From Variovorax sp. CAN15 (GTDB lineage: Bacteria; Pseudomonadota; Gammaproteobacteria; Burkholderiales; Burkholderiaceae_C): a DNA stretch of 34,288 nt. The translations under genes and the position numbers were made by a program. The notes below the pieces were generated by a model. It made no database searches. It saw only the letters and a program-made list of their open reading frames with translations, and was not told where the DNA came from. The first letter of the stretch is position 1. The number at the start of each line of letters is the position of its first letter. Location of the stretch: the NCBI RefSeq assembly GCF_030462475.1, contig NZ_JASMRZ010000062.1:1-34288 (forward strand), written 5' to 3'. Positions 1 through 7,558 of this stretch are shown here, piece by piece.

Positions 1-1
1 A

Positions 2-204
2 ATCATCGCCATCACGCTGGGCACCGTGCAGGGCCAGCCCTTCACCACGCAATTGACCGTGCTGGTGGGCATCGCGCTCATCATGACCGCCGGTGTCTAC
101 GGCCTCGTGGCCGGCATCGTGAAGCTCGACGACGCGGGTCTCTACCTGAGCCAGCGCGCAAGCTCTGGCGCACGGGCCCTGGGCGGGGGCATCCTGGCCG
201 CGGC
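2..204 (+). pseudogene. DUF808/YedI-family membrane protein, internal fragment
   Basis: Read in frame from base 2, this stretch gives an internal segment of a DUF808 (YedI-like) inner-membrane protein. Recognisable family landmarks are IAITLGTV, a membrane helix ending in GVYGLVAGIVKLDD, and then ALGGGILAAAP, which in YedI aligns just before the last membrane helices. The 5' end lies outside the window. The 3' end is lost: after about base 204 the family sequence (normally AP-[WK]-LMK followed by more membrane helices) stops, and the frame runs on as nonsense over tssC until a stop near base 430. The function of DUF808 proteins is not established. I see a broken gene, or else a joining error in the assembly; it has no known link to type VI secretion. 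Confidence 0.75.
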
Positions 205-210
205 GCCAAG
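195..210. other. Rearrangement or assembly junction between DUF808 and tssC
   Basis: Left of this point frame 2 encodes DUF808; right of it frame 1 encodes TssC. The overlap GCGGCGCCAAG can be read as either gene: Ala-Ala-Pro-Lys in DUF808, Gly-Ala-Lys in TssC. This is what a join through a short microhomology (about 6-9 bases) would leave. No insertion-sequence end or target duplication is visible. A misassembly would look the same. Confidence 0.65.
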
Positions 211-936
211 ACCATTCCCGTGGAGAACTTCAACTACGAGGAAGACGTGGACGGCACCGACCACGGCAAGTACCTGTGGGCCAACGCGGCCTACCAGCTC
301 GGCCTTCGCATCACGCAGGCGCACTCGCTGTACGGCTGGACCACCGCCATCCGCGGCGTCGAAGGCGGCGGCAAGGTCGACGGCATGGTGGCCCACGCCT
401 ACAAGACGGACGAAGGCGACATCGCGCTGAAGCCGCCGACGGAAGTGACCATCACCGACCGCCGCGAGAAGGAGTTGAGCGACCTGGGCTTCATCGCCAT
501 CGTCAACTCCAAGGGCTCGAACACCGCGGCCTTCTTCGGCGGCCAGACCGTCAACAAGCCCAAGGTGTACGACAAGGACGCGGCCAACGCCAATGCCGCC
601 GTCTCCGCGCGCCTGCCTTACATCCTGGCCGCCTCGCGCTTCGCCCACTACCTGAAGGTGATCGTGCGCGACAAGATCGGCAGCTTCCAGACGCAGGCCG
701 ACATGCAGAAGCACCTGAACAACTGGGTCGCGAACTACGTGCTGGTGAGCCCGTCGGCGCCGCAGGCCATGAAGGCCAAGTACCCGCTGAGCCAGGCCCG
801 CGTGGACGTGACCGAAGTGCCGGGCAAGCCGGGCTCGTACCGCGCCATCGCCTTCCTGAAGCCGCACTTTCAGCTGGAAGAGCTCTCGGCCTCGATCCGC
901 CTGGTGGCCGACCTGCCGGCAGCGGCAGCAGCCTGA
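202..936 (+). pseudogene. tssC: TssC, T6SS contractile sheath large subunit, 5'-truncated
   Basis: TssC pairs with TssB to build the contractile sheath that drives the Hcp tube out of the cell. Only about the last 244 codons remain, against roughly 490-500 residues for a whole TssC. The fragment begins at GAKTIPVENFNYEEDVDG and carries typical C-terminal landmarks: KYLWANAAYQLG, TEVTITDRREKELSDLGFIAI, LPYILAASRFAHYLKVIVRDK and a final PHFQLEELSASIRLVADLP strand. The reading frame is intact to the TGA. A GTG at 220 is the first possible start but has no clear ribosome-binding site, so I do not think a useful product is made. tssB, which normally sits directly upstream, is absent. Without a second tssBC copy elsewhere, this locus could not build a sheath. 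Confidence 0.85.
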
Positions 937-997
937 TCGCCCATACCCCGTCGATCGACATCGACAACCAACCGACTGACAGAAAGAACTTTCGAAA

Positions 998-1480
998 ATG
1001 CCTATCTACCTCAAGATGCCGGGCGTGACCGGCCAGACCCAGATCGAAGGCCACAAGGACGAGATGGAAGTGCAGAGCTTCCAGTTCGGCGCCGGCCTCG
1101 CCGTGACCTCGGGCACCTCCAACCAGGAGCGCACCGCGGGCAAGCCCAGCTTCTCCGAAATCACCGTGACGCGCACCAGCGACTCGGCCTCGCCCCAGCT
1201 GCTGCAGAAGCTCGCCGGCGGCGAAGTGTTCGGCGGCGACACCGTCATCACCTTCCCGCGCGAAGACAAGAGCGGCCTGCTGCCCCTGATGGTCGTGACC
1301 CTGACCGACGTGATCCTCAGCGGCTTCTCGGTGTCCAGCGGCGGCGACCTGCCCCAGGAAAGCATCTCGCTGAACTACGCGGCCATCAAGGTCGAGTACA
1401 CGAAGCAGAAGGAAGAAGGCGGCCAGGAAGGCGTCGCACCTTTCGGCTGGGATATCTCCAAGAACGTCGCGGTGGCCTGA
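998..1480 (+). CDS. hcp: Hcp, T6SS tube protein (TssD)
   Basis: Hcp forms stacked hexameric rings that make the inner tube and is secreted with the spike. The 160-residue product begins MPIYLKMPGVTGQTQIEGH, has the family pattern of beta strands with the central SEITVTRTSDSASPQLLQKLAGGE region, and ends in a short GWDISKN tail, all typical of the Hcp1-like class. Length is normal and no fused effector domain is present. A modest AGAAAG ribosome-binding site lies 10 bases before the ATG. The gene sits 61 bases after the tssC remnant and 32 bases before tssE. That 61-base gap is the only upstream leader left after the rearrangement, so any local promoter for the remaining operon would have to lie here or in tssC; I cannot identify one with confidence. 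Confidence 0.96.
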   Translation: MPIYLKMPGVTGQTQIEGHKDEMEVQSFQFGAGLAVTSGTSNQERTAGKPSFSEITVTRTSDSASPQLLQKLAGGEVFGGDTVITFPREDKSGLLPLMVVTLTDVILSGFSVSSGGDLPQESISLNYAAIKVEYTKQKEEGGQEGVAPFGWDISKNVAVA

Positions 1481-1512
1481 CCGAGCGCCGCTGACCTCCG
1501 GCGCCAAGCACC

Positions 1513-1974
1513 GTGCCCGAACTCGTCAAAGGGGGCGTCGCCCCGCTGTTCGACCGGTTGGCGTCCGCGCAGTCCGAGCACGTCCGTGGTGCCGCGCATC
1601 TCGAGACGATGGAGTCCGTGCAGGACTCCATCGGCCGCGAGCTGCGCCGGCTCTTCAACACGCGCTCGCCGCTTTCGGCGGACGACTACGCGCAAGGCAG
1701 CGGCACCGTCCTGGAGTACGGCATTCCCGATTTTTCCGTGTTCAGCGCTCAGAACGCGGCCGACCTGCAGAGGTTGGCCGCGCTTCTGCGCACGGCCGTT
1801 TCGCGCTACGAGCCGCGCCTGTCGGAAGTGAGCGTGCAGGTCAGCCCCGCCCCCAACCGCCACGAGGTGGCGCTGGTGCGCATCGGCGCGCAGGCGCGCG
1901 CCGGCCTCGCGCTGCGCCGGGTGGACTTCGAGATGCTGCTGGGCGCGCCGGACAGCCTGATGAAAGTCGACTGA
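1513..1974 (+). CDS. tssE: TssE, T6SS baseplate gp25-like protein
   Basis: TssE is the gp25-like wedge component of the T6SS baseplate and contacts the first sheath ring. The 153-residue product has the expected layout: an N-terminal PLFDRLAS segment, an SIGRELRRLFNTRSPL helix, the LEYGIPDFS motif, then LRTAVSRYEPRLSEVSVQV leading into the C-terminal strands. The start is a GTG at 1513, chosen because the N-terminal VPELVKGGVAPLFDRL resembles the family start and no ATG fits. It lies 32 bases after hcp, and its TGA is one base from the GTG of tssF, which suggests coupled translation. Confidence 0.93.
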   Translation: MPELVKGGVAPLFDRLASAQSEHVRGAAHLETMESVQDSIGRELRRLFNTRSPLSADDYAQGSGTVLEYGIPDFSVFSAQNAADLQRLAALLRTAVSRYEPRLSEVSVQVSPAPNRHEVALVRIGAQARAGLALRRVDFEMLLGAPDSLMKVD

Positions 1975-1975
1975 C

Positions 1976-3781
1976 GTGTCCGACCTACAGCACAGCGACC
2001 TTCTGCAGTACTACAAGCGCGAGCTGTCCTACCTGAGGGGACAGGGTGCCGACTTCGCCCAGCGCTACCCCAAGGTCGCATCGCGCCTCTCGCTGCACGG
2101 CGGCGAGTCGCTCGATCCGCACACCGAACGCCTGATCGAGTCGGTGGCCTTCCTGTCGGCGCGCGTGCACCGCGACCTCGACCAGGAGTTTCCCGACGTC
2201 GCCTACGCCCTGCTCGACAACCTCTGCCCTTCGCTGGTGCAGCCGCTGCCATCGATGTCGGTGGCGCAGTTTGCCCTCGACCCCGCGCAGGGCAAGGTCA
2301 CGGCGGGCTTCAAGGTGCCGCGCCACACCATGCTGCACGCGCGCACGACTTCGTCGTCTTCATCTTCTTCATCTTCGCCGTCCTCGCAGGACTGCCGCTT
2401 CCGCACCGCCTGGGACACCGTGCTGTGGCCGCTGCGCATCGCGCAAGCCGGCATCGATGCCGACGCCGTGCTGCGGCTGGTGCTCGAATGCGAGGCCGAG
2501 GCCGACTTCTGCGAGCTCGAGATCGACAGCCTGCGCATTCACCTGCAGGGCGACTGGATGACCACCATGCCGCTGTACGACGCGCTGGTGTCGGGCGTGA
2601 AGTCGGTGGCCGTCATTCCCGAAGGCGGCATGGCGCAAACGCTGCCGGCCGACGCATGGCGCGAGGTGGGCTTCGCCGAAGGCGAGGAAGTGCTGCCGCA
2701 GCCCGCCAACGCCCAGCCCGCCTACGGCCTGCTGCAGGAGTACTTCGCGTTCCCGCGCAAGTTCCATTTCTTCGACCTGCACCACCTGGGCTCGCGCCTG
2801 GGCAGCACTCGCCGCTGCGAGATCGCCTTCCAGCTCGATCGCTCCACGCGCGCGCTGCGCTACATCGACGCCGACAACTTCCAGCTCGGCTGCACGCCCA
2901 TCGTCAACCTGTTCCCCCGCGTGAGCGAGCCGCTGGCGATGGACCAGCGCCACTACGAATACATGCTGGTGCCCGACCGCCAGCGCGACGCGACCACCGA
3001 GGTGCATTCCATCGTCTCGGTGGTGGCCTCCGACCCGGACGCCGACAAGCCCGTGAACGTGCCCGGCTTCGCCGCGCTGGGCCATGTGGACGGCGCACCG
3101 GGCGTGAAGGAAGGCGCGGTCTTCTGGTCCGCGCGCCGCGAGCCCTGCCTGCGCCAGAACATCCCGGGCACCGACGTCTTCCTTTCCTTCGTCGACCAGG
3201 GCAAGGCGCACACCCGCCCCGCGCAGCCGGTGGTCTACGCGCACCTGCTGTGCACCAACCGCCGCCTGGCCGAGCAGGTGCCCGTGGGCGCGCGCCTGCT
3301 GGCCGAGGGCCCGCCGCAGCCCACGCACGTGCGCTGCCTCTACGAGCCCACCGCTCAGCGCGATCCGCCGCTGGGCAGCGAAACGCTCTGGCGCCTGGTG
3401 TCGCTGCTCACGCTCAACCACCAGTCGCTGGTCGACGGCTCCACCGGCCGCGAGCAGCTGCGCGAAATGCTGCTGCTGTTCGCCTCCGACAGCCGCCGCG
3501 ACCATGCGCAGATCCGCGGCATCGCCGGGCTCTCCGCGCGCGGCGTCACCGCGCACGTGGGCACGGAGGCCTGGCGCGGCTACTGCCGGGGCACGCAGGT
3601 CACGCTCGAATTCGAGGACGACGCCTTCGTCGGCGGCTCGCCGCTCATGATGTCGGCGGTGCTCGCGCGCTTCTTCGCGATGTACACCTCGGTGAACTCC
3701 TTCGTGCGCCTCGCGGTGCGCAGCGGCGAGGAGATCCGCAAGCAATGGGCCCCGATGACGGGCCGGCAGGTGGTGCTGTGA
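1976..3781 (+). CDS. tssF: TssF, T6SS baseplate subunit
   Basis: TssF (VasA/ImpG family) forms the baseplate wedge with TssG and TssE and connects to TssK. The 601-residue protein begins LLQYYKRELSYLRGQGADFAQRYPKVASRL, the family signature, followed by HTERLIESVAFLSARVHRDLDQEFPD. The C-terminal part has LRRLV-like SLLTLNHQSL and the FARFFAMYTSVNSFVRL segment. The start is GTG at 1976, one base after the tssE stop. The protein has normal family length but carries an unusual run of nine serines at residues 126-134, followed by PSSQ, in a loop after the HTMLHARTT strand. Its TGA overlaps the GTG of tssG by 3 bases. Confidence 0.95.
   Translation: MSDLQHSDLLQYYKRELSYLRGQGADFAQRYPKVASRLSLHGGESLDPHTERLIESVAFLSARVHRDLDQEFPDVAYALLDNLCPSLVQPLPSMSVAQFALDPAQGKVTAGFKVPRHTMLHARTTSSSSSSSSSPSSQDCRFRTAWDTVLWPLRIAQAGIDADAVLRLVLECEAEADFCELEIDSLRIHLQGDWMTTMPLYDALVSGVKSVAVIPEGGMAQTLPADAWREVGFAEGEEVLPQPANAQPAYGLLQEYFAFPRKFHFFDLHHLGSRLGSTRRCEIAFQLDRSTRALRYIDADNFQLGCTPIVNLFPRVSEPLAMDQRHYEYMLVPDRQRDATTEVHSIVSVVASDPDADKPVNVPGFAALGHVDGAPGVKEGAVFWSARREPCLRQNIPGTDVFLSFVDQGKAHTRPAQPVVYAHLLCTNRRLAEQVPVGARLLAEGPPQPTHVRCLYEPTAQRDPPLGSETLWRLVSLLTLNHQSLVDGSTGREQLREMLLLFASDSRRDHAQIRGIAGLSARGVTAHVGTEAWRGYCRGTQVTLEFEDDAFVGGSPLMMSAVLARFFAMYTSVNSFVRLAVRSGEEIRKQWAPMTGRQVVL
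2351..2386 (+). repeat. In-frame TCN trinucleotide tract encoding poly-serine in TssF
   Basis: Nine consecutive serine codons (mix of TCG, TCT, TCA), then CCG and two more serine codons, stand out from the surrounding GC-rich coding sequence. Codon length is kept, so slippage would change the serine count without shifting the frame. Homologous TssF proteins have no serine tract that I recall at this loop. Confidence 0.8.
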
Positions 3782-4785
3782 TCGTCGAAGAGCTCGCCGC
3801 CCGCCCGCAGGACTTCAACCTGTTCCAGGCCATCAGCCTGCTCGAGCGCGCCGCGCCCGACGCGTTGCCGGTGGGCCGCTCGCAGGGCCCGCGCGAACGC
3901 GAGGCCGTGCGGCTGCACGCCTTCGTCTCGCTCGCCTTCGAGGCCAGCGATGTGCGCGAAGTCGGCACCGGGGCCGTCACCGGCGAGCCCTGGACGCTCA
4001 CCACGCCCGCGCTCTCGCTGGCCGGCAGCGGCGGCCCGCTGCCGATGCCCTTCACCGAGATGCTGCTGGAGCGCCGCCAGCAGCGCGACCATGCCACTGG
4101 CGACTTCCTCGACATCTTCAACCACCGCTTCCTGGCCTTTCTCTACCGCAGCCGGCGCAAGCACCACGTGGCGCTCAACCCGCAGTCGCCCTCGCGCTCC
4201 ACGCTGGCCAGCACGCTCGATGCCGCCAGCGCGCTGGGCCTGCGCGCCGGCGTGCGAGCGCCCGACGGCTCGGCCCTGTGGCTGCGGCATGCCGGCCTGC
4301 TCGGCGGCGCGCCGCGCGGCATGACCGCCCTGCTCGCGCTGCTGCGCGACCGCCTCGGCGTGCAGGTGGACGGCACGCAGTTCCGCGGCCGCTGGCTGGC
4401 GCTGGAGCCCGATGCCACGGCGCGGCTGGACATGCGCACGCCGCTGGGCGGCGGCGCGGTGCTCGGCAAGCGCGTGTGGGACCAGGGAGCGGGCATCCGC
4501 CTCGTCTTCGGCAACCTGAGCCAGCAGCGGCTGCGCGAACTGCTGCCCAAGGGCGCCGACCACGCGCTCGCCAAATGGCTGGTGCGCCGCTTCATCCCGC
4601 AGGACCTGAAGGTCGAGATGGAGCTGCGGCTGGCGCCCGCCGAGCGGCGCAGCAGCGTGCTCGGCGCTGCCAACCCGATGCGGCTGGGCTGGACCTCGTG
4701 GGTCGCCGGGCCGGCCTTCCGCGGCGCGCTGCCGCCCGTTCAACACACCCTGACCAGCGACGGCGGCGACGCGCCCCTCGCCTGA
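3778..4785 (+). CDS. tssG: TssG, T6SS baseplate subunit
   Basis: TssG partners TssF in the baseplate wedge. The protein begins VIVEELAARPQDFNLFQAISLLER, matching the family start (a short segment followed by [FY]xFFQ[AL][VI]xLLE). Further landmarks are VRLHAFVSLAFEASDV, the LPMPFTEMLLERRQQRDHATGDFLDIFNHRFLAFLYR block, and a C-terminal LGWTSWV segment. The start is the GTG at 3778, which overlaps the tssF stop in a GTGA arrangement and indicates translational coupling. The product is 335 residues, the usual family length. clpV starts 13 bases downstream. Confidence 0.94.
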   Translation: MIVEELAARPQDFNLFQAISLLERAAPDALPVGRSQGPREREAVRLHAFVSLAFEASDVREVGTGAVTGEPWTLTTPALSLAGSGGPLPMPFTEMLLERRQQRDHATGDFLDIFNHRFLAFLYRSRRKHHVALNPQSPSRSTLASTLDAASALGLRAGVRAPDGSALWLRHAGLLGGAPRGMTALLALLRDRLGVQVDGTQFRGRWLALEPDATARLDMRTPLGGGAVLGKRVWDQGAGIRLVFGNLSQQRLRELLPKGADHALAKWLVRRFIPQDLKVEMELRLAPAERRSSVLGAANPMRLGWTSWVAGPAFRGALPPVQHTLTSDGGDAPLA

Positions 4786-4798
4786 TCCGAACATCCCT

Positions 4799-7537
4799 AT
4801 GGACATCGACATCCGCACCCTGCTCGGCCGGCTCAACCCGGAGTGCAAGCGCGCCATGGAGCAGGCCGCCGAGCTGTGCGTGCAGCAGACGCACTACAAC
4901 GTCGACATCGAGCACCTGCTGATGAAGCTGGTGGACAACGAAGCGCCCGACCTGCGGCTGGTGTTCGGCCGTTTCGGCATCCGGCCCGACACGGTGCAGG
5001 CGCAGCTGCAGAAGTCGCTGGACACCTTCAAGCGCGGCAATGGCCGCACGCCCAGCCTCGCGCCCGACTTCGCACCGCTCTTCCAGGAAGCCTGGCTCAT
5101 GAGCTCGATGCTGCTGGGCCAGCAGCATGTGCGCTCGGGCACGCTGATGCTGGCGCTGCTCGAGGTCGATCGCCTGCGCGGCCGGCTGGTCGACGCGGCG
5201 CCCGCGCTGCTGCAGATTCCGCGCGGCTCGCTGCGTGACGAGCTTGCCGGCCTGCTGCAGTCTTCGCCCGAAGAGGCGGCTGGTGCCGCGCTGGCCGCCG
5301 CGCCGATCGCGCCGGCGCCCTACACGCCTGCAGCGCACCAGCCCGCAGCGCCGCAACCTGCTCCCGAAGCAGGCGCGATGCAGATGCCCACCGCGCGCCG
5401 CAGCAGCTCGGCCACGCCATCGCTCGACCAGTACACGGTCGACATGACGCAGCTCGCACGCGACGGCGCCATCGACCCCATCCGCGGCCGCGACGGCGAG
5501 ATCCGCCAGATCATCGACGTGCTGCTGCGCCGCCGCCAGAACAACCCCATCCTCACCGGCGAGGCCGGCGTGGGCAAGACGGCCGTGGTCGAGGGCTTCG
5601 CGCAGCGCGTGGTGCAGGGCGACGTGCCGCCCGCGCTGCGCCAGGTTTCGGTGCGCTCGCTCGACCTGGCGCTGCTGCAGGCCGGCGCGGGCGTGAAGGG
5701 CGAGTTCGAGAACCGGCTCAAGTCGGTCATCGCCGAGGTCAAGGCTTCGCCGACGCCGGTGATCCTTTTCATCGACGAGGCGCACCAACTCATCGGCGCG
5801 GGCGGCGCCGAGGGCCAGGGCGACGCGGCCAACCTGCTCAAGCCCGCGCTCGCTCGCGGCGAGCTGCGCACCATCGCCGCCACCACCTGGGCCGAGTACA
5901 AGAAATACGTGGAGCGCGATCCGGCGCTGGCGCGGCGCTTCCAGGTCGTGAAGGTGGAAGAGCCCAGCGAGGAAGTTGCGATCGACATGCTGCGCGGCAT
6001 GGTCGAGACGCTGGAGAAGCACCACGGCGTGGAGATCGTCGACGACGCGGTGCGCGAGGCGGTCAAGCTCTCGCACCGCTACATCACCGGCCGCCAGCTG
6101 CCCGACAAGGCCATCAGCGTGCTCGACACCGCCTGCGCGCGCGTGGCCATCGGGCAGAACGGGCTGCCGGCCGAACTCGAATCGGCCGCGCGCGACATCG
6201 CCACCGGCGAGAGCGAGCTGCGCGTGCTGCGCCATGAAGCGGCCACGGGCGGCGACCACCAGGAAGCCATCGCCGCACTCTCCGGGCGGCTCGAGGCGCT
6301 GCGCCAGAAGCACAAGCGCCTGTCCGACAAGGTCGACGAGGAGAAGCACGCGGTAATGGAGATCGTCGCGCTGCGCCGCAAGATCGCCGAGAACCTGCGC
6401 AGCGACGCGCCGCCGGCCGACGAGGAGAACGACCCCGCCCTGCTCACCGCCGCGCTGCGCCGGCTGGAGAAGGGCCTGGAAGCGCTGCAGAACGATGAAC
6501 CCATGGTGCCGGTGTGCGTCGACGGCGTCATGGTGGCCGAGGTCATCTCCGGCTGGACCGGCATCCCGGTCGGCAAGATGATGACCGACGAGCTGCACAC
6601 GGTGCTCAACCTGAAGGAGAAGCTGGCCGAGCGCGTGGTCGGCCAGGACGACGCCCTCGACGCCATCGCGCGACGCATCCGCACCTTCCACGCCGACCTC
6701 GACGACCCCGGCAAGCCCGTGGGCGTGTTCATGCTGGTGGGCCCGAGCGGCGTGGGCAAGACCGAGACGGCCTTCGCGCTGGCCGACCTGCTGTACGGCG
6801 GCGAGCGCAACGTCATCACCGTGAACATGTCGGAGTTCCAGGAGGCGCACACCGTCTCCAGCCTCAAGGGCGCGCCGCCCGGCTACGTGGGCTACGGGCG
6901 CGGCGGCGTGCTCACCGAGGCGGTGCGCCGCCGGCCCTACAGCGTGGTGCTGCTCGACGAGATGGAGAAGGCGCACCCCGACGTGCTGGAGCTGTTCTTC
7001 CAGGTGTTCGACAAGGGCACGATGGAAGACGGCGAAGGCGTGCTGATCGACTTCAAGAACACGCTGATCCTGCTGACCTCCAACGCCGCGCAGGACGTGA
7101 TCACGCAGGCCTCGCAGGGCGGGCGCAGGCCCGACCCCGAGGAGCTGGTGGAGCGCCTGCGCCCCGAACTGCTCAGGCAGTTCAGCCCTGCCTTCCTGGG
7201 CCGGCTGGCGCTGGTGCCGTACCACCACCTGGGCGACGGGCAGATCCGCGCCATCGTCACCCTCAAGCTGGGCAAGCTGGCGCGGCGCTTCTCGCTGAAC
7301 CATCACGCCGAATTCACCTGGGATGCGCAGGTGGAAGACGCCATCACCGCGCGCTGCACCGAGGTGGACAGCGGCGCGCGCAACATCGACCACATCCTCG
7401 CGCACGCGGTGCTGCCCGAGCTTTCGCGCCAGGTGCTGGAACGCATCTCGATGGCTGCAGCCTTCACTGGCGTGCACATGAGCGTGGGTGCCGGCGGCGC
7501 CTTCGCCTTCGGCTTCGAGCCGTCGACGCTGAGCTGA
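4799..7537 (+). CDS. tssH: ClpV (TssH), AAA+ ATPase that recycles the T6SS sheath
   Basis: ClpV is the hexameric AAA+ unfoldase that disassembles the contracted TssBC sheath. The 912-residue product has an N-terminal Clp repeat domain (about 1-160), an Ala/Pro-rich linker (about 160-205), and two ATPase domains. Domain 1 has Walker A GEAGVGKT near residue 254 and Walker B VILFIDEAH near 320; domain 2 has Walker A GPSGVGKT near 648 and Walker B SVVLLDEMEKAH near 714. A coiled middle region around 460-560 separates them. The VISGWTGIPVGKMM motif and the absence of a ClpP-binding loop fit ClpV rather than ClpA/ClpB. All ATPase motifs are intact, in contrast with the broken tssC whose product is its substrate. 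vgrG follows after 21 bases. Confidence 0.97.
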   Translation: MDIDIRTLLGRLNPECKRAMEQAAELCVQQTHYNVDIEHLLMKLVDNEAPDLRLVFGRFGIRPDTVQAQLQKSLDTFKRGNGRTPSLAPDFAPLFQEAWLMSSMLLGQQHVRSGTLMLALLEVDRLRGRLVDAAPALLQIPRGSLRDELAGLLQSSPEEAAGAALAAAPIAPAPYTPAAHQPAAPQPAPEAGAMQMPTARRSSSATPSLDQYTVDMTQLARDGAIDPIRGRDGEIRQIIDVLLRRRQNNPILTGEAGVGKTAVVEGFAQRVVQGDVPPALRQVSVRSLDLALLQAGAGVKGEFENRLKSVIAEVKASPTPVILFIDEAHQLIGAGGAEGQGDAANLLKPALARGELRTIAATTWAEYKKYVERDPALARRFQVVKVEEPSEEVAIDMLRGMVETLEKHHGVEIVDDAVREAVKLSHRYITGRQLPDKAISVLDTACARVAIGQNGLPAELESAARDIATGESELRVLRHEAATGGDHQEAIAALSGRLEALRQKHKRLSDKVDEEKHAVMEIVALRRKIAENLRSDAPPADEENDPALLTAALRRLEKGLEALQNDEPMVPVCVDGVMVAEVISGWTGIPVGKMMTDELHTVLNLKEKLAERVVGQDDALDAIARRIRTFHADLDDPGKPVGVFMLVGPSGVGKTETAFALADLLYGGERNVITVNMSEFQEAHTVSSLKGAPPGYVGYGRGGVLTEAVRRRPYSVVLLDEMEKAHPDVLELFFQVFDKGTMEDGEGVLIDFKNTLILLTSNAAQDVITQASQGGRRPDPEELVERLRPELLRQFSPAFLGRLALVPYHHLGDGQIRAIVTLKLGKLARRFSLNHHAEFTWDAQVEDAITARCTEVDSGARNIDHILAHAVLPELSRQVLERISMAAAFTGVHMSVGAGGAFAFGFEPSTLS

Positions 7538-7558
7538 GCCGGATCGGAACGAAAAGCG

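Noticed and set aside
26..430. An open frame that would be a DUF808-TssC fusion protein
   Set aside because: After about base 204 this frame reads tssC in the wrong phase (Thr/Pro/Arg-rich nonsense) until the stop, so it is not a real fusion.
2351..2386. Phase-variable switch in tssF
   Set aside because: The repeat unit is three bases, so slippage would not shift the frame or turn the gene off.
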